Part shown: positions 41,798 through 52,435 of the stretch, piece by piece | Numbering within the stretch: position 1 is the first letter of the stretch | How the letters are laid out: every line of letters starts with the position of its first letter | Source: Thioalkalivibrio sp. AKL19 | GTDB taxonomy: Bacteria; Pseudomonadota; Gammaproteobacteria; Ectothiorhodospirales; Ectothiorhodospiraceae | Reading direction: 5' to 3' | DNA: 64,000 bases | Assembly: GCF_000420165.1 (NCBI RefSeq) | Contig: NZ_ATUK01000017.1 | Location: 1 to 64,000, forward strand | Notes under the pieces: generated by a model | Database searches by the model: none | Seen by the model: the letters and a program-made list of their open reading frames with translations, nothing else | Told to the model about the DNA's origin: nothing | Made by a program: the position numbers and the translations under genes

Positions 41798-44323
41798 TCA
41801 GACCAGGCGTGCGTGCAGGCAGTCGCCGAGCGCTTGCGGTGGCATGGCCCTGGAGTGGAGCCAGCCCTGGTAGATTTCGCAGCCGATATCGCGCAGGAAT
41901 GCCCGCTGTGCCGGGCTTTCCACGCCTTCGGCCACCAGACTCAGGCCCAGGCTGTGTCCGAGGTGGACGATGGAACGCAGGATCATCTCGGATTCCGGAT
42001 CCTGTCCGATATCGGCGATGAACGAGCGGTCGATCTTGAGCTTGTCGATCGGGAGTGACTTCAGGTAGGCGAGCGAGGAGTAGCCGGTGCCGAAGTCGTC
42101 CAGGGCGACGCGGATACCCAGCTCCTTCAGTCCGCGCAGTTGATCCCGGGTCAGCGCGACGTCTGCCATGGCGACGGTCTCGGTGACCTCGATCTCCAGG
42201 CGCTCGGGTGGAGCACCGGTGGTCTCGAGGGCCGTGCGCAGGCGTTCCACGAGATCGTGCTGGCGGAACTGCATGGCGGAGATGTTGATCGAGACATGGT
42301 GTTTCAGGCCGATGCGCGACCACTGGGCGAGCTGCTTGCAGGCCTCGCGGATCACCCAGTCCCCGAGGGGCAGGATCAGGCCGTTGGCCTCGGCGCTGGC
42401 AATGAAGCGGGGCGGCGCCACTGGGCCGAGTTCGGCGTCCGTCCAGCGCGTGAGCGCTTCGACACCGATGATGCGGTTCGACGCGACCTCCAGGAGGGGC
42501 TGGTAGTGCAGTTCGAGGTCGCCGTTCTCCAGCGCCTGCTGCAGGCGTTGCTGCAGGCGCTGCTCCTCGTGTACCTGGGCGTCCAGATGCTGCGAGAAGA
42601 AGGCATAGGTGTTGCGCCCGGAATGTTTGGCCTCGTACATCGCCATGTCGGCATAGCGCACGAGGTTGCGCTCGTCGCGGGCGTCGCGCGGGAACAGGGC
42701 AATGCCAAGGCTGCCGGTGGCGGTCAGGTTGCGCGCATGCTCGGTCTGGAACGGGGTGTTGAAGATCCCGAGGATGCGCTCGGCCACCGCGCCGATGGCC
42801 TGTTCGTCCTCGACCTGGGTCAGCAGGATCATGAACTCGTCGCCGCCGAAGCGCCCGATGGTGGCCTCCTGGTCCAGGGTACCCTGAAGCCGGGCGGCCA
42901 CGGCCTTGAGCAGCTGGTCGCCCTCCCCATGACCAAGGGTGTCGTTGACCATCTTGAAGTTGTCGAGATCCAGCAGCATGACCGCGATCAGATAGTCGTG
43001 ATGTTCGGCCTGGGCGATGCCCTGGGTCAGGCGGTCGTGCAGCAGCCAGCGGTTGGGCAGTTCCGTCAGGCTGTCGTGGGTGGCCTGGTGCTGGATGCGC
43101 GCCTCGCGGCGCTGGCGGTCGGTGATGTCGCGGATGAACGCGGTGATGCGCCGACCCTCGGTATCATCGAAGGCGTTGAGGCTGATATCCACCGGAAACT
43201 CGGAGCCGTCGATGCGGCGCCCGCGAAGGTGAGGGACCTGGCCCATGGTGCGCCGGTTGATGCTGTGGGTGTGCGCCTCGCGATGGGCCCGGTGGCGTTC
43301 GCGCAGGTGTTCCGGTACCAGAAGCTCCACCGACTGGCCGAGCAGCTGCTGGCGCGGATAGCCGAACAGACGCTCGATGTTGCGGTTGGCCATCACGATG
43401 CGCCCGTTCACATCGGTGACCAGCACCCCGTCGGGGGCCGTCTCCACCAGTTGCTGGTAGCGTCGCTCGCGGAGTTCGATGTCGCGGTGGGCCTGGTGCA
43501 TGCGTTCCAGGGGCGAGCGCACGCTTGCCAGGAACAGGCCCTGGTAGATCAGCAGGTAGGCGGCGAGCTTGTACAGGTGACCGAGCACGAAGGGGGTGTC
43601 GGTGAGGTCCTCGTAGAACATGAAGAACATCCCGCTCCCCATGCTGATGACCAGCGCCGCCGCGACCAGTGGCATGCCCGGGCGTTGCAGCAGTTCGCGG
43701 CGCAGGGCCAGCAGGGCGAGGGTGGCCAGGTGCAGTGTGATCACCAGGGCCTCGAGGCCGATCTTGAACGGTGTCAGGCCCTCGACCGGGTCGAACAGGG
43801 GCGGGATGAGCTCCGCATGCCACAGGCCAACCCATGCGAGAAAGGCGACAAGCAGCAGGCTCCCGGCCAGATAGACCCCCCGTGGCGGGCCGTCGCTGCG
43901 CGCGGCCATCGGCAGGGCCACGTAGGCGAGCAACGCCGCAGCCCCGACCAGGCGCGCGGCCAGCCAGAAGAACACGGTCTGCTGGGGGGCGTTGGGGGTG
44001 ATGAAGTCCGGCATCGCCGGATAGGTCATCAGGTGCAGGAAGTCGAGCAGCGCGACCGCCAGAAAGGCGCAGGCGAGCAGGAGCGAAGCGGCGACCCGCC
44101 GCCGGTCGATGACGTGGTACCCGACCGCGAATACCAGTACCGCGACAACCACCGCGAACAGTTCGGCGGCCGTGTGGAACGCCGTCAGGTGTTCGCGCGG
44201 CAGGATCCGTGGCAGATCCACTCCGAGCATCCAGATCGCCAGCGGTAACAGCAATAGCGCCAGCAGAACGCCGGAGGCGAGGGCCGTGTGTTGCCGCAGG
44301 TAGCGATCGGATGGGGACGTCAT
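41798..44323 (-). CDS. MASE3-PAS-GGDEF-EAL c-di-GMP protein
   Basis: Protein of 841 aa. The first 275 residues form seven or so helices of a MASE3 sensor (with LLDFLHLMTYPAMPDF and FFWLAARLVGA). PAS (about 285-405) has QLVETAPDGVLVTDVNGRI. The GGDEF domain has HDSLTELPNRWLL and an intact GGDEF motif (RFGGDEFMIL). The EAL domain starts near residue 590 and keeps GVEALTRW, IEVTETVAM and ALDDFGTGYSSLAYLK. Both domains look catalytically competent, so the net activity cannot be told from sequence. It follows the Aer-like receptor gene by 16 bases on the same strand, so both are probably one operon. Confidence 0.92.
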   Translation of the reverse strand: MTSPSDRYLRQHTALASGVLLALLLLPLAIWMLGVDLPRILPREHLTAFHTAAELFAVVVAVLVFAVGYHVIDRRRVAASLLLACAFLAVALLDFLHLMTYPAMPDFITPNAPQQTVFFWLAARLVGAAALLAYVALPMAARSDGPPRGVYLAGSLLLVAFLAWVGLWHAELIPPLFDPVEGLTPFKIGLEALVITLHLATLALLALRRELLQRPGMPLVAAALVISMGSGMFFMFYEDLTDTPFVLGHLYKLAAYLLIYQGLFLASVRSPLERMHQAHRDIELRERRYQQLVETAPDGVLVTDVNGRIVMANRNIERLFGYPRQQLLGQSVELLVPEHLRERHRAHREAHTHSINRRTMGQVPHLRGRRIDGSEFPVDISLNAFDDTEGRRITAFIRDITDRQRREARIQHQATHDSLTELPNRWLLHDRLTQGIAQAEHHDYLIAVMLLDLDNFKMVNDTLGHGEGDQLLKAVAARLQGTLDQEATIGRFGGDEFMILLTQVEDEQAIGAVAERILGIFNTPFQTEHARNLTATGSLGIALFPRDARDERNLVRYADMAMYEAKHSGRNTYAFFSQHLDAQVHEEQRLQQRLQQALENGDLELHYQPLLEVASNRIIGVEALTRWTDAELGPVAPPRFIASAEANGLILPLGDWVIREACKQLAQWSRIGLKHHVSINISAMQFRQHDLVERLRTALETTGAPPERLEIEVTETVAMADVALTRDQLRGLKELGIRVALDDFGTGYSSLAYLKSLPIDKLKIDRSFIADIGQDPESEMILRSIVHLGHSLGLSLVAEGVESPAQRAFLRDIGCEIYQGWLHSRAMPPQALGDCLHARLV

Positions 44324-44339
44324 CGGGGAGCGTTTCCTT

Positions 44340-45923
44340 TCATCGATGCCTTGCCCAGAACTGGTGGGCGAGGCCCTGCAGTCCGGTTGCGAGCTGTGCG
44401 ACCTCGCGGGCGGCGGCCTCGCTTTGATCGGCCCGGTTCGCGGTGGTGTCGGCGGCGCTGCGGATCGAGTCGACCCCGCGGCGAATCTCTTCGCCGGCGG
44501 TCCCCTGTTGTTCCACGGCGGCCGCGATCCGGGTGCTCATATCGCGGATCTGCCCGACGCCCTTGGTTATATTGTCCAGTGCCGCCGCGGCTTGCCGGGC
44601 CTGTTCGACGCTGGTTTCGGCCTGAGCCCGGCTTTGCTCCATGGCGGACACTGCCGCCCGTGCCCGATCCTGAAGACGCTCGATCATCTGCTGGATTTCG
44701 GCGGTGGAGTCCTGCGTTCGGCTGGCCAGTGTGCGCACCTCGTCCGCCACTACGGCGAAGCCACGGCCCTGTTCGCCAGCGCGCGCGGCCTCGATCGCCG
44801 CGTTCAGGGCGAGCAGGTTGGTCTGCTCGGCGATGCCGCGGATGACGTCGAGTACGCTGGTGATGTCCTGGCTGTGCTGGTCCAGTTCGGCCATGACACC
44901 GGAGCCATCGCGGATCCGCTTGCCCAGATTCTCGATCGCCTGAGTGCTCTCGCCCACCACGGCACTTCCGGAACCGGCTTCGCGGTCGGTCCGGTCCGCC
45001 GCATCGGCCGCGCCCTGCGCGCTGCGGGCGACCTCCTGCACGCTGTTCACCATCTGCTGGGTGGCGCTCGCCACCTGCTCGGTCTCGGTCTGTTGATGGT
45101 TGCAGGCTTGCCGGCTGTCACCGACCGCGGCGACCAGCGCATCGGCGGTCCCGGTAAGGCGTTCGGCGGCATTCCCCATGCGCCCGACGACCGCGCCGGC
45201 CTCCGCCTCCAGCATCTCCAGGGCGAACAGGAGCTCGCCGGCCTCGTCGGTACGACCGGTGTAGATGTACTGGCTGACCGGGTTGTTGGCGATGCGGCGG
45301 GCGTGGGCCACGGCGCGGCATAGCGGCGTCAGGCTGGTCCAGAGGAGCAGGCCCCCGACCAGCAGGGCGGTCAGAGTGAAGACCAGTGCGGCACCCAGGG
45401 TGATGCTGCTCAACACGAGGCTTGCAATCAGGCCGGACAGCACACCACCGGCCACCGACGCAATGGCCTTGGTCTTGATGCCGATGCGTGGCAGACGCAG
45501 CGCCAGGGGCATCCGACCCTCGCGCAGGGCGGCGTAGACGGATTCGGCCTTCTCCACCCGCTCGCGTCGCGGCTTGGTCCGGACGGACTGGTATTCGACC
45601 GTTTGACCGTTCTCGGTCACGGGTGTGACGTACGCGCTGACCCAGTAATGGTCGCCGTTCTTGCAGCGGTTCTTGACCATTCCCATCCAGGAGCGACCGC
45701 CCTGAATGGTCTGCCAGAGGTCCTCGAAGGCGGCAGGGGGCATGTCCGGGTGACGGACCACGTTGTGGTTTTTGCCCAGCAGCTCTTCTTCTTCGAAGCC
45801 GCTGATGTCGATGAATTCCGGATTGACGTAGCTGATGGCCCCCTTGAGGTTGGTGGTGGAGAGGATATTGGCACTCTCCGGGTAGTCCGCCTCGATCCCC
45901 GTGATGGGCAGATTGCGCTTCAT
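44340..45923 (-). CDS. Aer-like PAS methyl-accepting chemotaxis protein
   Basis: Receptor of 527 aa. It starts with a cytoplasmic PAS domain ([20 protein letters not shown] and [21 protein letters not shown]) of the Aer type that binds FAD and senses redox. Two hydrophobic segments lie at about 150-200. A HAMP-like linker and the signalling domain follow, with the hairpin tip [20 protein letters not shown] and [15 protein letters not shown]. It would act as an energy-taxis sensor. It is divergently oriented to rhlE and lies upstream of the MASE3 protein. Confidence 0.93.
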   Translation of the reverse strand: MKRNLPITGIEADYPESANILSTTNLKGAISYVNPEFIDISGFEEEELLGKNHNVVRHPDMPPAAFEDLWQTIQGGRSWMGMVKNRCKNGDHYWVSAYVTPVTENGQTVEYQSVRTKPRRERVEKAESVYAALREGRMPLALRLPRIGIKTKAIASVAGGVLSGLIASLVLSSITLGAALVFTLTALLVGGLLLWTSLTPLCRAVAHARRIANNPVSQYIYTGRTDEAGELLFALEMLEAEAGAVVGRMGNAAERLTGTADALVAAVGDSRQACNHQQTETEQVASATQQMVNSVQEVARSAQGAADAADRTDREAGSGSAVVGESTQAIENLGKRIRDGSGVMAELDQHSQDITSVLDVIRGIAEQTNLLALNAAIEAARAGEQGRGFAVVADEVRTLASRTQDSTAEIQQMIERLQDRARAAVSAMEQSRAQAETSVEQARQAAAALDNITKGVGQIRDMSTRIAAAVEQQGTAGEEIRRGVDSIRSAADTTANRADQSEAAAREVAQLATGLQGLAHQFWARHR

Positions 45924-46234
45924 TGTGTTTCCCCTGTTGGCCGATCCTTGTTGTTCGGGGTCGCGTCGGCCTGACCGGCGCTGCCTTGGCGCCGGCTATC
46001 TTGTGGGGTTTAAGCTAGAGCATATTCCCGCACAAAACAAATATATATCCAGAGGCTTATGGAAGCGGTGTCTTTTCATTGACGAAAGGCGTATAGTGCG
46101 TGCATCGAACGCCCCGCCCGTCAGCGTCCGTTCATTTGATCCAGAGCCTTCCGGTTCGCAGTGATCCCCCTGATTTCGTTTCCCCCGATGGGTGCTCTGT
46201 GTTGAACGAGTGGCGGGTGGCGTTGGAGCATTCC
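45924..46234 (+). other. Divergent promoter region between Aer-like receptor and rhlE
   Basis: The 311-base gap has an A+T-rich stretch (46015-46100). TATAGT at 46092-46097 is a possible -10 for rhlE, with TGTCTT 17 bases earlier as a poor -35. That would leave a leader of about 130 bases before the rhlE start, as is often seen in cold-responsive helicase genes. I see no clear element for the receptor gene. Confidence 0.35.
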
Positions 46235-47545
46235 ATGACTGATACGACCTTTGCCGACCTCGGGTTGGCCGATACCCTTTTGCGCGCGCTGGAAACCTCC
46301 GGGTACCAGCACCCGACCCCGATCCAGGCTCGGGCGATCCCCGAAGTCCTGAAGGGGGGCGACCTGCTGGCCGCCGCCCAGACCGGCACCGGCAAGACGG
46401 CCGGCTTTACCCTGCCGATCCTGCAGCGTCTGTCCACCAGCGACGCGCCCAAGCCCGGTGCGGGCCGCCCGCGCTGCCTGGTGCTGACCCCGACGCGGGA
46501 ACTGGCCGCCCAGGTGCACGACTCCGTGAAGACCTACGGGCGCAACCTCAAGATGCGTTCGATGACGATCTTCGGCGGCGTGAACATGAACCCGCAGATC
46601 AAGGCCCTGCGCGATCGCATGGACATCGTGGTGGCGACCCCGGGGCGTCTGCTGGATCACGCCAACCAGAAGACCATCGACCTGTCCGGCGTGGAGATCC
46701 TGGTCCTCGACGAGGCCGATCGCATGCTCGACATGGGCTTTATCCGCGACATCAAGAAGCTGATCGCGATGATGCCGAAGCAACGCCAGAACCTGATGTT
46801 CTCGGCGACCTTCTCGGACGAGATCCGCAAGCTGGCCAATGGCCTGCTGAACAACCCGGCGGAAATCGACATCGCCCCGCGCAACACGGCCGCCGAGAGC
46901 GTGCAGCAGAGCGTGCACCTGGTCGAGACGAGCCAGAAGCGCGAATTGCTGAGTCATCTGATCCGCACCAACAACTGGGAACAGGTGCTGGTGTTCACCC
47001 GCACCAAGCATGGCGCCAACCGCCTGGCCGAGAAGCTGTCGAAGGACGGCGTGCGCTCGGAGGCGATCCACGGCAACAAGAGCCAGGCGGCGCGCACCAA
47101 GGCGCTGAAGCAGTTCAAGTCCGGCCAGGTGCCGGTCCTGGTGGCCACCGATATCGCCGCGCGCGGGCTGGACATCGACCAGCTGCCGCAGGTGGTCAAC
47201 TTCGAGCTGCCGAATGTGCCGGAGGACTACGTGCATCGCATCGGCCGCACCGGGCGTGCCGGCTCCGCCGGTGCCGCGCTGTCGCTGGTGGACGGCGAGG
47301 AGATCAAGCTGCTGAAGGGCATCGAGCGCCTGATCCAGCGCCCGATCGACCGCATCGAGACCGAGGGCTTCGCCACGCCGAAGCCGGCCGCCAATGACGG
47401 TAACGCCAACCGCCGCGGCGGCAAGCCGGGCGGCGGTGCCCGCAATGGTGCCCCGCGCAACGGCCGTGGCGGCAAGCCCGGCGGCGGTCGCGGCGGCAAC
47501 GGGCGCCCGTCCGCCAACGGCAATCGCGCGGCGCGCGGTCGCTAA
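46235..47545 (+). CDS. rhlE: DEAD-box ATP-dependent RNA helicase RhlE
   Basis: RNA helicase of 436 aa. Q motif [16 protein letters not shown], motif [13 protein letters not shown], motif [15 protein letters not shown], motif III FSATFS and motif [12 protein letters not shown] are present in order. A Gly/Arg/Asn-rich tail (about residues 385-436, with repeated RGGKPGGG) would bind RNA. It would unwind rRNA precursors or mRNA structures, typically in the cold. The ATG has TTGGAG upstream; a strong terminator follows. Confidence 0.93.
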   Translation: MTDTTFADLGLADTLLRALETSGYQHPTPIQARAIPEVLKGGDLLAAAQTGTGKTAGFTLPILQRLSTSDAPKPGAGRPRCLVLTPTRELAAQVHDSVKTYGRNLKMRSMTIFGGVNMNPQIKALRDRMDIVVATPGRLLDHANQKTIDLSGVEILVLDEADRMLDMGFIRDIKKLIAMMPKQRQNLMFSATFSDEIRKLANGLLNNPAEIDIAPRNTAAESVQQSVHLVETSQKRELLSHLIRTNNWEQVLVFTRTKHGANRLAEKLSKDGVRSEAIHGNKSQAARTKALKQFKSGQVPVLVATDIAARGLDIDQLPQVVNFELPNVPEDYVHRIGRTGRAGSAGAALSLVDGEEIKLLKGIERLIQRPIDRIETEGFATPKPAANDGNANRRGGKPGGGARNGAPRNGRGGKPGGGRGGNGRPSANGNRAARGR

Positions 47546-47570
47546 GCCGACCCGCTCACGCAGTACCGCG

Positions 47571-47607
47571 AACCCGCGGCCCCGATATCCGGGCCCGCGG
47601 GTTTTTT
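47571..47607 (+). terminator. rhlE terminator
   Basis: AACCCGCGG pairs with CCGCGGGTT across a further paired GCCC/GGGC core, followed by TTTTTG, 25 bases after the rhlE stop. Confidence 0.85.
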
Positions 47608-47963
47608 GTGTCTGGCCGGTGCGGGTGCCGGGGCGGACGCTCCAGTGCAGGCAAGGTCAAGGGCTGTCTGCAGGAAGGTTTGAAGTCGGGAAGGTTTTTG
47701 GGGTGGCGCTGCGCATTGGAGCTGGTGGTGCCGCCCATCCTCAATTCCCGATCCCAATACCTTCTGACCTTCCAGTCTTCCTGTTCAAGCTTTTTGCCCT
47801 TGATCGGGTTCCGGCCTGTGGGGGGTCAAGTAAGAGGGTGTCCGGTGTTCGGGGGGGGCCGTAGTTGAGCTGGATCAGGTCGGCCGGGATCGGGCAGGGC
47901 GATACTCTGCCGGGCTCAAGGCCGGGATCGGGTGGCCGTTAAGGAACGGAAAGGAGGGCGTCG
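47608..47963. other. Non-coding stretch, nothing recognised
   Basis: Between the rhlE terminator and the second receptor gene I see no conserved frame, repeat of the window's families, or RNA gene. A promoter for the receptor must lie here. The ribosome binding site AAAGGAGG is at 47950-47957. Confidence 0.5.
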
Positions 47964-49193
47964 ATGAAGATTGGACCGTTGGGTGGGCTGCGACTGAAGC
48001 TGATTATCCTGGTGATCGTGGTGAGTACGGTGCCACTGTCCATTATGGGCGGGGTGACCTTCCACACCATGAAGGGCGATCTCGCCGCCGGGGTGGACGA
48101 TGCCCTGGTGATCCAGCTGTGGTGGCTGCTGTGGGCCCTCTGGGTGGTCGCGTTTGTGGTTGCGCTGAGCATCGGCTGGTTCTATGCGAACGTGCTGACG
48201 CGTCCGCTGGAGCGCCTTGCCGAAGGGCTGGAGGCGATCGGCGAGGGGCGCGCGGATCTCGGGCACCGGGTGGAGGTCACCACGGACGACGAGATCGGGC
48301 GTACCGGCGAGGCCTTCAATACGGTGATGGGCCGCCTCTCGGGGTTAATCGGTCAGGTTGCGGACGCCGCCGACGGGATCGCGGCCTCCGCGCGGCAGCT
48401 GGAGGGGCGCAGCAACGAGCTGACGCGGGCGACCCACGAGCAGCGTGGCGACGTGGAGCAAGTGGTAACCGCGATGAACCAGATGTCCGCTACCGTGCAG
48501 GAGGTCGCCAACAACACCCAGAGCACGGCGGAGAGCGCCGGGCAGGCGACCCGCGCGGCGGAGGGCGGGCGCACCGTGGTCAAGGCCACCCAGGGCGCGA
48601 TCAACACCCTGGCCGGCGAAATCCGTCAGGCCAGCAACGTGATCGGCGAGCTGAAGGGCGACAGCGACAACATCGGCACTATCCTGCAGGTGATCGAGGA
48701 GATCGCCGAGAAGACCAACCTGCTGGCCCTGAACGCGGCGATCGAGGCGGCGCGGGCCGGCGAGGCCGGGCGGGGATTCGCGGTGGTGGCCGACGAGGTA
48801 CGTCATCTGGCGCAACGCACGAATGACTCGACCGGCGAGATCCGCGAAATCATCCAGCGCCTGCAGGGCGGGGCCACTCGCGCGGTGCAGGCGATGGAGG
48901 TCAGCCAGCAGCATGCCGAGACCTCGGTGGAGAAGGCCGGGGAGGCGGGCGAGACCCTGGAGTACATCCACGACTCGGTCACCGCCATCGACGATATGAC
49001 CCGCCAGGTGGCCAGCGCGACCGAGGAGCAAAGCCAGGTCGCGGAAGAGATCAACCGCAACATCCACCACATCAACGACATCGCCGTGCGCAATGCCGAT
49101 GGCGCGAACGATATGCAGCAGGCGGTGGAGGCCCTGGAGGCCCTGGCGCAGCAGCTACAGGGTGAAGTCGAGGGGTTCCGTCAGCAGGCTTGA
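47964..49193 (+). CDS. Methyl-accepting chemotaxis protein with minimal periplasmic loop
   Basis: Receptor of 409 aa. Two membrane helices (about 10-30 and 51-75) are separated by only some 20 residues, so there is almost no periplasmic sensor. HAMP (about 75-128) has [16 protein letters not shown], followed by a methyl-accepting domain with [19 protein letters not shown] and [13 protein letters not shown]. Such receptors sense membrane or cytoplasmic cues, or respond to another protein. Start at ATG 47964 with GGAGG five or more bases upstream. Confidence 0.93.
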   Translation: MKIGPLGGLRLKLIILVIVVSTVPLSIMGGVTFHTMKGDLAAGVDDALVIQLWWLLWALWVVAFVVALSIGWFYANVLTRPLERLAEGLEAIGEGRADLGHRVEVTTDDEIGRTGEAFNTVMGRLSGLIGQVADAADGIAASARQLEGRSNELTRATHEQRGDVEQVVTAMNQMSATVQEVANNTQSTAESAGQATRAAEGGRTVVKATQGAINTLAGEIRQASNVIGELKGDSDNIGTILQVIEEIAEKTNLLALNAAIEAARAGEAGRGFAVVADEVRHLAQRTNDSTGEIREIIQRLQGGATRAVQAMEVSQQHAETSVEKAGEAGETLEYIHDSVTAIDDMTRQVASATEEQSQVAEEINRNIHHINDIAVRNADGANDMQQAVEALEALAQQLQGEVEGFRQQA

Positions 49194-49272
49194 TCGAGCC
49201 GGCTTCTGGCTGCCGGGGCGCGGCCCTTCGGGGCCGCAGGAACCGGGGGCGGCGGGCGCCTGAAGTCGGGGG

Positions 49273-50826
49273 TCAGAAGCCCCGACGCAGGGCGTCGAAG
49301 CCCAGGGCGACGTCGTCGGGATCGGCCCCGGGTTCGATGCGCAGGCGTTCACGCACCATTTCCCGGTCGATGTGGGATTCGTCGATGGCATCCTCCGGCA
49401 GGCGGTGCAGCCACCAGGCCAGGGCGGCCTGGGTGCGCGTTTCCGACCAGGGCTCGAGGTCCGTCCTGATGCGCTCGGCGTGGGCCCCGAGATCCCCGTC
49501 GAAGAACGGTTCCAGGCGATCCAGCGCGGTGACCGGATCGGGCAGGTCGGGGCGCTCGCCATCCAGTGCCTCGGTGGCGTGTGCCAGCTCCTGGCGGGCG
49601 ATCTCCGGCCAGATCTGCGCGGGGAGGTAACCCTCCATGGCCGGACGGCCGGCGGCGGTGATGCCGTGCAGGTAGCCCTGCTGCGTCTGCAGGTAGCGAT
49701 CGAGTGCGGCTAGCGCGTCGCTTGCCCAGTCCAGGGTCTCGCGGTCTTCCAGAACGCGTGCCATGTTGGCGAGGGCGGCGATCGCCTGACCCGAGGTGTC
49801 GGCGTAGGTGTTGCGGTCGACCTTTGGCGGGTCGGTTTGCGTGCGCGTCTCCGGGTCCAGCTGGTAGTAGTCGCGGTCGGCGTACTGGCTGTTGCCGAAG
49901 CGCAGCTGGCGGCTGTCCCACAGGTTGCTGCGCAGATAGTCGCGGATGCCGCGCGCGATCTCGGCGTAGCGTTCGTCCCCGATCTGCTCGTGGGCCTCGG
50001 AGAACAGCCACAGGAACGCGGCGTTCTGGTCCAGGCGCTTGGAGGTTTCCAGGGCCAGGACCGGGTCGCGCTGGTCCGGGTCGTGGAAGAAGAAGAAACC
50101 GCCCTCGACCTCGTCGTAGAGATCCTCCGCGATCTGGTCGAGCAGGCCCGGCATGCGGTCCTCCCAGGCATCGGCACCAAGCAGGAAGCGGTAGGTCCAG
50201 GGCTGCGGGCGCTTGCTGAGCGTGCCGAAGGTGGCACTGCCGCTCAGGCGGTCGGCGCGGGCGTCATAGACCTCGTCCAGCATCTCCATGAAGTCGTCGA
50301 GATCGGCGATCGCCGCATCATCCGGCGTGATCTCGCGCCCGGTGACCGAGAACATGTCGCGCTGCGCCTCGAGGATGCTCTGCAGATCGCGGGCATTCAC
50401 GTGGCCGGTGAACCGGGTGAGCATCTCGTCCTCGAAGTTGACGATGACCACGAAGGGCAGGCCGCGACCGCCATACCGCCGGAACAGGTCCGCGCGTTCG
50501 TCCAGGTCCACCAGGACCGGGATGTAGTGCTCGTCGATGATGTCCACCACCGAGGGGTTCTCCAGCGATTCGTCCTGGAAGTCGCGACACCAGGTGCACC
50601 ACTGCCCGTGGAAGTAAAAGAAGATCGGCCGCTCGCGCGCCTCGGACTCCTCGAACAGCTCACTGTCCCAGCTTTGCCAGTCAATGCTGGAGTCCGCTGG
50701 ATAATCCTCCGCGGCGACCGGTAGCGCGAGCGCCAGCAGGGCGAGCCCCGCGAGGAAGCTGCGAGTGGGGGTCCCGCGACCGCAGCGGGAGGACAACGGC
50801 TTGGGGATGCCGATCGGATTACGCAT
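49273..50826 (-). CDS. Secreted DUF255 thioredoxin-like protein
   Basis: Protein of 517 aa with a signal peptide (hydrophobic FLAGLALLALALPVA, likely cleavage near residue 39). A thioredoxin-like domain follows with the CxxC pair Cys77 and Cys80 in FHGQWCTWCRDFQDES. The remaining 300 residues form the alpha-helical (alpha/alpha-barrel-like) part of the DUF255/SSP411 family, with TSKRLDQNAAFLWLFSEAHE and YADTSGQAIAALANMARVL. It would act as a periplasmic redox protein; family members are of unclear function. It is transcribed opposite to the neighbouring PsiE-like gene. Confidence 0.85.
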   Translation of the reverse strand: MRNPIGIPKPLSSRCGRGTPTRSFLAGLALLALALPVAAEDYPADSSIDWQSWDSELFEESEARERPIFFYFHGQWCTWCRDFQDESLENPSVVDIIDEHYIPVLVDLDERADLFRRYGGRGLPFVVIVNFEDEMLTRFTGHVNARDLQSILEAQRDMFSVTGREITPDDAAIADLDDFMEMLDEVYDARADRLSGSATFGTLSKRPQPWTYRFLLGADAWEDRMPGLLDQIAEDLYDEVEGGFFFFHDPDQRDPVLALETSKRLDQNAAFLWLFSEAHEQIGDERYAEIARGIRDYLRSNLWDSRQLRFGNSQYADRDYYQLDPETRTQTDPPKVDRNTYADTSGQAIAALANMARVLEDRETLDWASDALAALDRYLQTQQGYLHGITAAGRPAMEGYLPAQIWPEIARQELAHATEALDGERPDLPDPVTALDRLEPFFDGDLGAHAERIRTDLEPWSETRTQAALAWWLHRLPEDAIDESHIDREMVRERLRIEPGADPDDVALGFDALRRGF

Positions 50827-50939
50827 CGCGGCGCCTTCAGGTCGATGTTTCCAGTGTTATAGACCAGACGGAGCAATGCGCGTTCCTGCCCGGTGCGGGT
50901 GATACGATGGCGCGGGTTTTCGCTCATTCGGGAGGGTGC

Positions 50940-51404
50940 ATGAACGTCGAACGCGCCGGGCGCCGCGCCCTGCACCATGTCGAAGTCGCCGTGCTGGTGG
51001 TGATCGCGGTTGCCACCGTGATCGCGATCCTGCAGGAAATCGCCGCGATGATCTCGGCGATGTGGGTGGGGCTGGCCGACTTGCTGTTGCTGTTCATCTT
51101 CCTCGAGGTGCTGGCGATGGTCGGGATCTATCTGCGCTCCGGACGGCTCCCGGTGCGCCTGCCGATCTACATTGCGATCGTGGCCCTGGCGCGTTACGTG
51201 ATCATCGACATGAAGGACATGGACGTATGGGAACTCATCGCGGTGACCACGGGTGTCCTGATTCTCGCGGGTGCCGTGCTGATCCTGCGCTATGGCCATA
51301 TCCGGTTCCCCTATCACGACGAGGGTCGCATCACGCCGGGCATCGAGAAGGATCCCGCCCGGGAACAGGAGGCGCCAAGGGGGCGTTACGGGTCCGATCA
51401 ATGA
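50940..51404 (+). CDS. PsiE-like inner membrane protein
   Basis: Protein of 154 aa with four hydrophobic segments (about residues 13-30, 36-62, 72-88 and 95-113), of the PsiE phosphate-starvation-inducible family. ARYVIIDMKDMDVWELIAVT matches the conserved polar stretch before the last helix. Role unknown. GGAGGGTGC precedes the ATG. It overlaps the next gene by four bases (ATGA). Confidence 0.8.
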   Translation: MNVERAGRRALHHVEVAVLVVIAVATVIAILQEIAAMISAMWVGLADLLLLFIFLEVLAMVGIYLRSGRLPVRLPIYIAIVALARYVIIDMKDMDVWELIAVTTGVLILAGAVLILRYGHIRFPYHDEGRITPGIEKDPAREQEAPRGRYGSDQ

Positions 51405-52348
51405 CCGGGGGCCGCGCAGACAGGCGGGTGATTCATCTGCTCCCGGGCCTGTGGGCGTCGCCGGGGGCGACCGCGGCTGACGGTTCCGCCCCGTTGCGCC
51501 GACTGGCCCGCTGGCTTGGACGGGCGCGACCCGTGGAAGGGCGCGGGACGGCACCGGGCTGGGAGGCGGCGCTCGCACAGCGGCTGGGCTACCGCCAGCA
51601 GGGCGCCGGATCGCGGACCTGGCTGGCCCAGCCGGTGCAGCTGACGCCGGGGATGAGGGATCTGGTGGCCTCCCCGGTCGATACGGTGGCGGATGCCGAA
51701 CGCCAGGCCCTGTGGTCGGCCGCGCAGCCGGAGCTGGAGGCGGCCGGGGCAACGTTGGCCCTGGATGACGATGGCCTGTGGGTACTGAGCATGGATGCCG
51801 AGGGCGATGCCTCGGGCCCGCCGCCGTCGGTCGGGCTGGGGCGCTCCATGGTAGCCCACTCGCTGCAGGGGGATGTCGCGCGGCGCCTGCAGGTTCTGGC
51901 GACCGGTTTGCAGATGGCCTGGTTCCAGCATCCGGTGAACCTGGAGCGGGAACGCCAGGGGCGCGGTGCGGTGCATGGGCTCTGGTTGTGGACGCCGGGG
52001 TATGCCGGTGGGCCCACGGGCGTGCAGCGGGTCTGCGGGGGTGGGGCGATCGGCCGCTGGCTGGCGCGCGGGGCCGGCATCGATTGGTGCCCGGATCCGG
52101 CCGGCACGTCGGCGGAGTCGGGCGACACCGTGGTGGTGGTCGACGCGCTGGGGGCGCCGCCCTCGCCGGAGCGACGGCTGGAGCTTCTGGAATCGCTGGC
52201 CGACGACGTGGTCGCGCCCCGGGTGCACGCCCTTCTTCGCGGTGGCTTGGGTTCGCTCGAGTTCGTGGATCCGCAGTCCGTCGATTCCGCGCTGCGGCTC
52301 GAACGTCGCCAGATGCTGGCCTTCTGGCGACGCCCGCGCCGGCCCTGA
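51401..52348 (+). CDS. RpfE-like/cofactor-independent phosphoglycerate-mutase-fold protein
   Basis: Protein of 315 aa resembling the COG4255/RpfE group, whose fold is related to cofactor-independent phosphoglycerate mutases. Seen are RVIHLLPGLWAS at the start, QPVQLTPGMRDLVA, MAWFQHPVNLERERQGRGAV followed by GLWLWTPG, and VVVVDALGAPPSPERRLELL. No full set of metallo-enzyme metal ligands is evident, so it may have a regulatory or binding role. Coupled to the PsiE-like gene. Confidence 0.65.
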   Translation: MTGGRADRRVIHLLPGLWASPGATAADGSAPLRRLARWLGRARPVEGRGTAPGWEAALAQRLGYRQQGAGSRTWLAQPVQLTPGMRDLVASPVDTVADAERQALWSAAQPELEAAGATLALDDDGLWVLSMDAEGDASGPPPSVGLGRSMVAHSLQGDVARRLQVLATGLQMAWFQHPVNLERERQGRGAVHGLWLWTPGYAGGPTGVQRVCGGGAIGRWLARGAGIDWCPDPAGTSAESGDTVVVVDALGAPPSPERRLELLESLADDVVAPRVHALLRGGLGSLEFVDPQSVDSALRLERRQMLAFWRRPRRP

Positions 52349-52435
52349 ACCGGCTGGCGGATGGTATACTGCGCGGCTTTTCTCGCCACGTGATGGAACA
52401 TGCCGTGCGCACCGCGGCACCCGACGGAAACTGCC

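Noticed and set aside
45924-46060. Sigma-28 promoter for the Aer-like receptor
   Set aside because: TAAA followed by GCCGG on the minus strand has the wrong spacing (12 instead of about 15) and a poor second half.
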